From Chloroflexota bacterium (GTDB lineage Bacteria > Chloroflexota > Limnocylindria > QHBO01), in NCBI GenBank assembly GCA_013694645.1, contig JACDBZ010000008.1, forward strand, positions 1 to 7,557: DNA of 7,557 nucleotides, in the 5' to 3' direction. The stretch's first letter is position 1. Every line of letters starts with the position of its first letter. A model generated the notes under the pieces. That model saw only the letters and a program-made list of their open reading frames with translations, was not told the origin of the DNA and searched no databases. Below are positions 1 through 4,597 of the stretch, in pieces. The translations under genes were made by a program, and so were the position numbers.

Positions 1-16
1 ATGCGGTGAGAGGCAC

Positions 17-32
17 ATGAGAGTCCTCTCAT
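17..32. repeat. Inverted repeat ATGAGAG-TC-CTCTCAT
   Basis: Seven-base arms ATGAGAG and CTCTCAT flank a 2-base centre, so as RNA it would fold as a 6-bp stem with a 4-base loop. It lies about 25 bases downstream of the stop codon at 58-60 of the minus-strand propeller remnant. It could be a weak terminator for that strand, or an operator for a gene left of the window. There is no T-run, so the terminator reading is weak. Confidence 0.35.
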
Positions 33-57
33 CTATGCCCCGGAGGGAGGCAGCCCC

Positions 58-195
58 CTACGGACTGTCGGTCAGGATGCCCTGGATGGCGGCCAAGGCA
101 CCTCGGAAGGCGAGCAGCGCTCCACCGGCGTCGTCGGCGATCCACATCGTCCCGTCGGCGTCGACCGCCACACCTTCCTGCTGGTTGCCGGGCCA
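58..195 (-). pseudogene. C-terminal remnant of a beta-propeller (SMP-30/NHL-like) protein
   Basis: On the minus strand this frame reads about 45 codons to a TAG stop at 58-60. It contains GNQQEGVAVDADGTMWIADD followed by an LLAFRGALAAI tail. The pattern 'EGVAVDxDGTxWIADD' is typical of one blade of SMP-30/gluconolactonase, NHL or SdiA-regulated-type propellers, and the short tail looks like a true C-terminus. No start codon or upstream blades exist: 5' of about 195 the frame becomes a shadow of the Pit and DUF47 remnants. I read it as the last blade of a much longer protein (usually 250 or more residues), joined by deletion to the Pit fragment. The exact propeller family is uncertain, and the match is short. 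Confidence 0.4.
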
Positions 196-247
196 CGCCG
201 ACGGAAATGACGATCCGTGCCGCCAGGCTGAGGTCGAAGAGCTCCAT
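196..247 (-). pseudogene. 5' stub of a Pit-type inorganic phosphate transporter
   Basis: An ATG at 247-245 opens a frame reading MELFDLSLAARIVISVGVA. This hydrophobic start is of the kind seen in PitA/PHO4 transporters, which normally continue at once into a conserved phosphate-binding repeat (FDFTNGFHDAAN-like). That motif is absent: after about 17-19 codons, near position 190-195, the sequence switches to a propeller tail in another frame. The ATG lies 13 bases after the DUF47 stop (261-263), with a GGAG about 8 bases upstream. This is the standard DUF47-pit operon arrangement and is the main support for the call. At 17-19 of roughly 330-400 or more codons it cannot make a transporter. The homology stretch is short, so identification rests on position plus hydrophobicity. 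Confidence 0.45.
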
Positions 248-260
248 CGGTTCGTCTCCG

Positions 261-678
261 TCACGCGTGCTTGACGACGATGCGTTCGATGATCTTGGCC
301 ACGTCGTCGCAGCGATCGACGCAGTTCTCGAGGAGGTTGTAGACGACCTTCCACTTGACGACCTCGAGCGCATCCATGCCGGCCGAAAACAGCTGCGCGA
401 TCGCATCACGCGCGATCTGGTCGCCTTCCCTTCCGAGCCGATGGACCTCGACCGAGAAGGTCGACAGGCCTTTGAAGGTCTGGGAGCGGGTGAGCGCCTC
501 GTAGATCAACTCGCACTGCCGGACGATGAGCGGCAAGCAGAACGTTGGCGCCGTCCTCAACAATGAGCTCCAAAATCCGCTCCTCCCTTGGAAAGATGCG
601 GAAGCTGAAGCGCCACAAGGCGCCCTTGTCGGGCTCCCGCAGAGCGGGAGCGTGGGTCGGCATGTCGCGCGTATTCAT
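261..678 (-). pseudogene. DUF47/PhoU-like Pit accessory protein, deleted and frameshifted
   Basis: Family members (about 200-210 residues, all-helical, PhoU-like fold) are cytoplasmic partners of Pit phosphate transporters. Here the two ends of the family sit in different reading frames. The frame from ATG 678 gives the N-terminal signature FSFRIFPREERILELIVEDG (about 609-550), typical of DUF47 starts (FFPREEKFxxLxxE). From about 530 a second frame carries the C-terminal half: EVHRLGREGDQIARDA, then ALEVVKWKVVYNLLENCVDR and DDVAKIIERIVVKHA before TGA at 261-263. This matches the family's closing helices (EINRLENEGD..., IKWKEIYELLEDAVDRCEDVA). The join is near 527-546 and roughly 90-100 family residues (the middle helices with the first ExxxD repeat) are missing. 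An internal deletion with a frame change is therefore more likely than a single-base error. The 5' limit is uncertain: 678 is the most upstream ATG in frame and has no clear ribosome site. Confidence 0.7.
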
Positions 679-1126
679 GCCATGCAGCGTGCGGTCGGTG
701 GATGAGCGTCGGATGAGGGCCGGGTGAGAAGCCTTTCATGCGTTAGGGACGCGACTGATCGATCTGCCGCCCCGAAACGAAATGGCACTCGCGGTCTGGC
801 CCCGCCCCGTTATGCGATGGCCGAAGGCGGTGATGCGGACCACGCCCTAGAGGCACGGCTTCACCCTAGTGCTCGCGGCCAAGCTTCTCACCGCGACCGC
901 CAGAGGAGGGAGGAGCCGGATAGACCCGCTCCCCCTCCGACCGAAGCCTCGCCCGAGCTTCGAGACTCCGGGGTGATCAAATCGGGCCGGGCCCGACCGG
1001 GGACGGGCCCGCGCTAGCACACTCCGTCCCGAGCGGCTGATTCGCATCCCAATCGCCAGGCGCGATGAGTGGGAGCGGGCTACTGCGCGGTCGGCGTGAG
1101 ACACTCCCGGGAAGTCGCTACGAACC
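679..1126. other. Long intergenic stretch with no convincing gene
   Basis: About 450 bases lie between the DUF47 remnant and the 3' end of marR. The open frames here give Arg/Pro/Ser-rich translations with no recognisable domain, as expected from GC-rich non-coding DNA. It holds the hairpin at 988-1011 (listed separately) and otherwise nothing I can assign. Given the decayed genes just to its left, part of it may be eroded coding sequence or the old promoter region of the DUF47-pit operon, but no homology is visible to me. Confidence 0.5.
988..1011 (-). terminator. GC-rich hairpin, possible marR terminator
   Basis: Two copies of the 8-base palindrome CGGGCCCG (988-995 and 1004-1011) pair as an 8-bp stem with an 8-base loop. 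On the minus strand it lies about 115 bases beyond the marR stop and is followed by GCCCGATTTGAT, which has only a short T-run. It could end marR transcription. Because each arm is itself palindromic, other foldings are possible. Confidence 0.3.
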
Positions 1127-1594
1127 TCACCCCGCCGCGCGGAGTGCCCTCCGCGGTCCGCCGAGCTGCTCCAGCGCCTGGGAGAGATGCGCCACGGTCG
1201 CGAGCGAGACTTCGAGCGCGCCCGTGCCAAACTCCTCGGCGAGGCGCTGAGCGAACGCCGCGTGCGCCGGACCGATGCGCCGGATGGCCTGGCGCCCCTC
1301 TGCCGTCGGCGTCAGGAGCTTCGCCCGTCGGTGCGCCGGGTTCGGTTGGTATTCGGCTAGTCCCCGGTCCACCAGGACATCGGCGACCCGCTGGACGCTC
1401 TGGCGGGTCACACCGATCTCGCGGGCAACGTCCGCAACCGAGCGCGGCGACCCCAGTACCGCCCCCAAGACCTGCCACAGCGCCGCCGTCAGCCCTGCCG
1501 GCTGGGCGAGCTCTTCGCCAACGGCCAGGAACTGTCCGTTCAGCCGGAAGGTGGTCTTGGCGAGCGCGCTCAGCAACTCCTGTTCATGAGTCAT
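1127..1594 (-). CDS. MarR-family transcriptional regulator
   Basis: A 155-residue winged-helix repressor of the MarR family, which act as dimers on palindromic DNA and are released by small ligands or oxidation. The N-terminal dimerisation helix covers about residues 4-30. The helix-turn-helix is at 52-72 (SVADVAREIGVTRQSVQRVA), and the wing at about 80-95 includes the family's NPxHRRAKLLTPTAEG segment, followed by C-terminal dimer helices. I chose ATG 1594 rather than the more upstream ATG 1627. A GGTGGAGGG ribosome site sits about 6 bases before 1594, the domain starts there, and the longer start would lie inside the operator. It is divergent from the VOC gene and separated from it by 71 bases containing two tandem palindromes, so autoregulation plus control of the VOC gene is likely. 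There are no Cys residues, which argues against a thiol-based redox switch. The ligand is unknown. Confidence 0.92.
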   Translation of the reverse strand: MTHEQELLSALAKTTFRLNGQFLAVGEELAQPAGLTAALWQVLGAVLGSPRSVADVAREIGVTRQSVQRVADVLVDRGLAEYQPNPAHRRAKLLTPTAEGRQAIRRIGPAHAAFAQRLAEEFGTGALEVSLATVAHLSQALEQLGGPRRALRAAG

Positions 1595-1609
1595 GCCATC
1601 CCTCCACCA

Positions 1610-1646
1610 TTGACAGAATGGTGTCATGATGACAGAATCCTGTCAA
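1610..1646. promoter_or_regulatory. Tandem double operator overlapping divergent promoters
   Basis: Two 16-bp palindromes lie head to tail: TGACAGAATGGTGTCA (1611-1626, 5-bp arms) and TGACAGAATCCTGTCA (1630-1645, 6-bp arms). The shared half-site TGACAGAAT repeats every 19 bases, about two helical turns, so two repressor dimers would bind the same DNA face. A perfect TTGACA occurs at each outer edge, 1610-1615 on plus and 1646-1641 on minus. On plus, CAGAAT (1633-1638) follows at 17 bases as a weak -10. Binding here would block both marR and the VOC gene. The size and symmetry suit a MarR dimer site; that the neighbouring MarR binds it is inference. Confidence 0.8.
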
Positions 1647-1658
1647 TAAGTCTACACT
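1629..1658 (+). promoter_or_regulatory. Promoter candidate giving a leaderless VOC transcript
   Basis: ATGACA (1629-1634) and TACACT (1653-1658) are separated by 18 bases. The -10 hexamer ends 7 bases before GTG 1666, so transcription would begin at or next to the start codon. The -35 overlaps the second palindrome, which would place it under the same repressor. An alternative promoter starts at TTGACA 1610. Confidence 0.45.
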
Positions 1659-1665
1659 GCACTCG

Positions 1666-2076
1666 GTGAATGGAGGAGGAGAAAGGCTTCAGGTCACGGA
1701 GGCCTTCAGTAGCTTCGCGGTCGACGACTTGGCAGCAGCCCGCGACTTCTACGGCGCGACGCTCGGCCTCGACGTCTCAAGCGCGTTGCCCGACGGCGCC
1801 GGTCCGCTGTGGGTGCGGGTCGGCGATGAGCCCGGCGTGCTCGTCTACCCCAAGCCCGATCACATCCCGGCGAGCTTCACCGTCCTCAACCTGTCGGTCC
1901 CCGACATTGCCGAGGCGGTCGACGAGCTGCAGACGCGCGGCATCACCTTCCAGCGCTACCCGCAGTACGAACAGGATGCGCGTGGCATCTTCCACGGCGA
2001 AGGCCATTCGATCGCTTGGTTCAGCGACCCAGCCGGCAACGACCTCTGCGTAGTCCAAATGCACGAGACCAACTGA
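1666..2076 (+). CDS. VOC-superfamily (glyoxalase/bleomycin-resistance fold) protein
   Basis: A 136-residue single-module VOC protein made of two beta-alpha-beta-beta-beta units. The hallmark AARDFYGATLGLDV lies at residues 23-36, and the C-terminal motif AWFSDPAGNDLCVVQ at 117-131. The usual metal-binding positions look vacant: the first strand reads AFSSFAV, without the common His, and the DPxGN motif is followed by DLCVVQ instead of a strand ending in Glu. It may therefore be a metal-free ligand binder rather than a glyoxalase or dioxygenase. The start is uncertain. GTG 1666 is the only usual start codon in frame before the domain, and the GGAGGAGGAGAAAGG run lies inside the gene (1672-1686), not before it. 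Leaderless translation from GTG 1666 fits the -10 seven bases upstream. It is probably controlled by the divergent MarR; the substrate is unknown. Confidence 0.87.
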   Translation: MNGGGERLQVTEAFSSFAVDDLAAARDFYGATLGLDVSSALPDGAGPLWVRVGDEPGVLVYPKPDHIPASFTVLNLSVPDIAEAVDELQTRGITFQRYPQYEQDARGIFHGEGHSIAWFSDPAGNDLCVVQMHETN

Positions 2077-2359
2077 CGACAGGCTGCGCGGGCGGTTGGC
2101 GCTGCCCACCTCTCGACCACGCAAGCGTCGCGTCGCGGCGGCGCGGGGACTACCCGGCCGGCGAGGATTGGCGCCACGCGAGCCGATGACAAGCCGCACT
2201 CGGATCGGCTGTCCAGCAACCGATGCGTCGAGCAACCTGCACATCCGGCTGCGCCGGGTCGCACCCGATCGCTTCGACGGTGATGCCTGCGACGGGCCGC
2301 ACCGCCCAGGTAGGTCTGCTGAATGGGAGACCGGATTGCTCGTTTAGCAACCAAGCGCT
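2077..2359. other. Intergenic gap between the VOC gene and tRNA-Asp
   Basis: About 280 bases separate these convergent features. No gene is recognisable. There is a small stem TTGCT-CGTTT-AGCAA at 2336-2350, close to the 3' end of the tRNA, which may help end or process its transcript. The open frames crossing the tRNA here are artefacts. Confidence 0.5.
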
Positions 2360-2362
2360 TGG
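2351..2362. repeat. 12-bp perfect palindrome at the tRNA-Asp 3' end
   Basis: CCAAGCGCTTGG is fully self-complementary, and its last three bases are the complement of the encoded tRNA CCA. It may act in transcript ending or 3' processing, or it may be chance. Confidence 0.4.
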
Positions 2363-2436
2363 CGGGCCCGACCGGATTCGAACCGGCGATCTCCAGCGTG
2401 ACAGGCTGGCATGTTTGGCCACTACACCACGGGCCC
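2360..2436 (-). tRNA. tRNA-Asp (anticodon GTC)
   Basis: The minus strand folds as a standard tRNA. The acceptor stem GGGCCCG pairs with CGGGCCC, followed by G and an encoded CCA. The anticodon stem CCAGC/GCTGG encloses the loop CTGTCAC with anticodon GTC (aspartate). The T arm is GCCGG-TTCGAAT-CCGGT, and the D stem uses several G-T pairs, as is common in tRNA-Asp. It is encoded just after two minus-strand membrane-protein genes. Confidence 0.96.
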
Positions 2437-2456
2437 GCGAAGAGTGACGGTGGCGG

Positions 2457-2467
2457 AGCATAACATA
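2457..2467 (-). promoter_or_regulatory. Possible -10 region of tRNA-Asp
   Basis: In the 45-base gap upstream of the tRNA, the minus strand reads TATGTTATGCT, offering TATGTT or TATGCT as a -10 element. Transcription would start some 10-20 bases before the tRNA. No good -35 is visible, so this is tentative. The tRNA might instead be read through from the membrane-protein genes. Confidence 0.3.
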
Positions 2468-2481
2468 GCCCGCCGGAGCCA

Positions 2482-2916
2482 TCAGGACCCCGATTCGGAC
2501 CCCAACTCCCGTGCGAGTCGCCCCACTGCGAGCGCGTAGGCGACGGTCCCCATGGTCGCCGCTACCGCCGCGGCGATGAGTGGCGGCGCGTAGGGAGGCT
2601 CCCGCACCGCGGACGAGACGGCGGCCACCGCCAGCCCGAGCAGAGCCGCGGCAAGAACCGATGCGAGCAGCACTCCGGCGCTCCTCGCCCAACGGCGTTC
2701 TCGATGCAGGCCGGTCACGACCACGACATGCACCAGGCCGATCGCGACCATTGCCAGCGCCATCGCGACCAGAGCGCCGCCGAGCGCTTCGATGTCGATG
2801 GCGAGCGGCGGCAGGAGCGATTGCAGCCAGTTGGTTTCAAACGCGGCAATCCCGGTTCCCACGATTCCGCCCAACAGCCAGATCACGGCGCCGGTCATGA
2901 GCACGATGCGCGCCAC
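2482..2916 (-). CDS. Hypothetical four-helix membrane protein
   Basis: A 144-residue protein I do not recognise. It is strongly hydrophobic with four predicted membrane helices, at about residues 5-27, 43-68, 78-102 and 112-134. A short basic loop (HRERRWAR) between helices 2 and 3 probably faces the cytoplasm, and the C-terminal tail GRLARELGSESGS is polar. There are no catalytic motifs and no signal peptide. GTG 2916 is the likely start, 17 bases after the stop of the upstream minus-strand gene; no Shine-Dalgarno site is visible, so ATG 2898 is possible. The short spacing suggests co-transcription with the 162-residue protein, which has the same four-helix layout, so the two may be diverged paralogues or partners in one complex. 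Confidence 0.72.
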   Translation of the reverse strand: MARIVLMTGAVIWLLGGIVGTGIAAFETNWLQSLLPPLAIDIEALGGALVAMALAMVAIGLVHVVVVTGLHRERRWARSAGVLLASVLAAALLGLAVAAVSSAVREPPYAPPLIAAAVAATMGTVAYALAVGRLARELGSESGS

Positions 2917-2933
2917 GCGCGATGGGGGCGGCG

Positions 2934-3422
2934 TTAGCGGCGTAGCCGGAGGAGGAGGATCGCGGCCACACCGAAGACGAGCGTGGCCAGCGTCAGGGCG
3001 ATTGCCAGAACGACGTCCGGTGGCGGTTGGGCCATCACCAGGAGCGCCCCGGCTGCCGACATTGCGGCCGTGACGCCTGACAGGATCCCCGTCACCAGCC
3101 GCGAGCGACGAACCTCGGCAAGCACGGCGACGCCGCCCGCGGTCAGCGCACCGCCGACGACGAGAATCGCAAGGCCGAGAAGCGCTGGAAGGAGGCTGAG
3201 CGCGCCGACATCCGGAGGCGGGTCGCCGGCATATCGGGAGCCGATCGTCAGGGCCATGGCAAGCATGCCGATGCCGGTGATGGCGAGCGCGATGCCACCC
3301 ACGATGATGCCGACCGTGGCGGCAGCGGTCGCCTCGCCGAGATGGGCGGGGGCGAGCGAGTGGTGGTCACGTCCGCGGGCTCCAGCGGCGGAGGCAGCGC
3401 GGATTGGTCGTCGGATGGTCAT
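2934..3422 (-). CDS. Hypothetical four-helix membrane protein
   Basis: A 162-residue protein I do not recognise. The basic, helix-free N-terminus (about residues 1-30, RRPIRAASAAGARGRDHH) is followed by hydrophobic segments at about 33-60, 75-103, 108-130 and 136-159, ending LLLRLRR. Two loops carry proline runs (GDPPPDVG and AQPPPDVV) at equivalent places after helices 1 and 3. This hints at an internal duplication of a two-helix unit. ATG 3422 lies 9 bases after a TACAAT -10 (3437-3432, minus), so the message would have almost no leader. The gene is divergent from the alpha/beta hydrolase across 62 bases and is followed after 17 bases by another four-helix protein. No function can be assigned. 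Confidence 0.75.
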   Translation of the reverse strand: MTIRRPIRAASAAGARGRDHHSLAPAHLGEATAAATVGIIVGGIALAITGIGMLAMALTIGSRYAGDPPPDVGALSLLPALLGLAILVVGGALTAGGVAVLAEVRRSRLVTGILSGVTAAMSAAGALLVMAQPPPDVVLAIALTLATLVFGVAAILLLRLRR

Positions 3423-3431
3423 CGGCGACGG

Positions 3432-3437
3432 ATTGTA
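3432..3437 (-). promoter_or_regulatory. -10 element of the membrane-protein gene pair
   Basis: TACAAT on the minus strand matches the -10 consensus at 5 of 6 bases and ends 9 bases before ATG 3422. The predicted start of transcription is 2-4 bases before the codon. No good -35 is seen. Confidence 0.5.
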
Positions 3438-3469
3438 CGCGGTGCGCCGGCCACCGTGCGCGTCGGCCG

Positions 3470-3475
3470 TATACT
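3470..3475 (+). promoter_or_regulatory. -10 element of the alpha/beta hydrolase gene
   Basis: TATACT matches the consensus at 5 of 6 bases and ends 9 bases before ATG 3485, mirroring the spacing of the divergent TACAAT element 32 bases away. It implies a near-leaderless message. No Shine-Dalgarno site precedes the ATG, and no good -35 is seen. Confidence 0.55.
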
Positions 3476-3484
3476 CCGGCCCGG

Positions 3485-4525
3485 ATGCCCTACGAGCTGC
3501 CGCCGGATCCGAGTGCCGAGCGCCGCACCCGCATCACCCGCTGGGTGAGCTTCGCGTTCGCGGCCGTGCTCGTCGCGCTCGCCGCCTACCTCGGCTATGT
3601 CGGGTACGAGGGATCCCGCCAGCTGTCTGACGCGCTCACACCCACCGCCGACTGCCGCACGCCGGCAATGCTCGGTTGGGACTACGAGGCGATCAACTAC
3701 GACGTCGCCGCCGACGCGCAGCTCGAGACAGAGACGGATCCGGAAGCGTGCACCCGGCAGGGTGAACCGGCCGGTGACGGCGTGCGCGTGGGCGAGGTCC
3801 GGCTCGCTGGCTGGTACATCCCATCCGCCATGAGTAGCGGACCGACTGGTCGAACCGTCGTCGTGGCGCACGGCTGGGGCAGCAATAAGAGCAACATGCT
3901 CGATCGAGCGGCCATCCTCCATGACGCCTACAACCTGCTCCTGTTCGACTTCCGCAACCATGGCCAGAGCGCGGAGGCGGCGACGACCCAGGGCGTTCGC
4001 GAGGCACGTGACCTGCGCGCGATGATCGACTGGCTCGAGGCCGAAAAGGGACTTGGCAGGATCGCGGTGCTCGGCGTCTCTATGGGCGGGGCGGCCGCCC
4101 TCGCGGAGGCGGATCGGGACGAACGGGTCGACGCGGTGATCGCCGAGTCGACACATGCGACATTGGCCCACGCCGCCCAAGCGCGGCTTGACCGCAGTGG
4201 CTATCCGCTCTCGCTGCCCGGCAGTTGGGCGATCCTGATGGGCACGCTGATGCGGACCGGCGAGGACGTATCGTCGGTCGACGCCATCCTGTCCGTGCGG
4301 CGCCTGGATGAGCGGCCGCTGCTGCTCATCCACGGCGAGGAAGACGGCTCGATCGGACCGAATGATGCCGAGTTGATCCTCGCGGCCGCCACCGACGCCG
4401 GCTCACCGACCGAGCTGCACGTCTGCGCCGCCGGAGGCCATGCGGACTCGAACAAGGTCTGTGCACGGGATTACGCCGGGTGGGTGCTACGCTTCCTCGG
4501 GCGCGTCCTGGCCCCGGCCGGCTGA
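3485..4525 (+). CDS. Membrane-anchored alpha/beta hydrolase
   Basis: A 346-residue serine hydrolase. Residues 20-41 form one N-terminal membrane helix after a basic segment (RRTRITR), so the catalytic domain is probably outside the membrane. The core has the alpha/beta fold order: oxyanion-side VVVAHGWGSNKSN (H129), LLLFDFRNHGQSA, the nucleophile elbow GVSMGG (Ser199), LLLIHGEEDGSIGP with the likely acid Asp287, and GGHAD with catalytic His319. This set resembles BAAT/dienelactone-hydrolase-like and YqkD/FrsA-type hydrolases acting on esters or acyl groups; the substrate is unknown. Four cysteines (57, 89, 314, 326) lie in the external part and could form disulfides. ATG 3485 is preferred to upstream in-frame ATG 3404, because a TATACT box sits 9 bases before it and the extra 27 residues would overlap the divergent gene. 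The DUF885 gene follows after 72 bases. Confidence 0.9.
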   Translation: MPYELPPDPSAERRTRITRWVSFAFAAVLVALAAYLGYVGYEGSRQLSDALTPTADCRTPAMLGWDYEAINYDVAADAQLETETDPEACTRQGEPAGDGVRVGEVRLAGWYIPSAMSSGPTGRTVVVAHGWGSNKSNMLDRAAILHDAYNLLLFDFRNHGQSAEAATTQGVREARDLRAMIDWLEAEKGLGRIAVLGVSMGGAAALAEADRDERVDAVIAESTHATLAHAAQARLDRSGYPLSLPGSWAILMGTLMRTGEDVSSVDAILSVRRLDERPLLLIHGEEDGSIGPNDAELILAAATDAGSPTELHVCAAGGHADSNKVCARDYAGWVLRFLGRVLAPAG

Positions 4526-4597
4526 GGCGCGCAGCCCTTCCGCCCACTGATCGATGTCGCCATGCTTCGGCGGCGTGCACCTGAGGTACGGATTTCG

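Noticed and set aside
847..1230. 127-codon minus-strand frame in the intergenic region
   Set aside because: Arg/Ser-rich with no domain, overlaps the marR 3' end in another frame, and has no ribosome site.
1595..1627. Upstream ATG (1627) as marR start
   Set aside because: It would place the first codons inside the operator, and the clear GGTGGAGGG ribosome site serves ATG 1594.
2223..2447. Plus-strand frame ending GGPDRIRTGDLQRDRLACLATTPRAREE
   Set aside because: It is the antisense translation of tRNA-Asp, another common false protein.
3419..4333. 304-codon minus-strand frame
   Set aside because: Shadow of the alpha/beta hydrolase, whose plus-strand frame has a complete catalytic triad; the shadow is rich in Arg, His and Gly with no motif.
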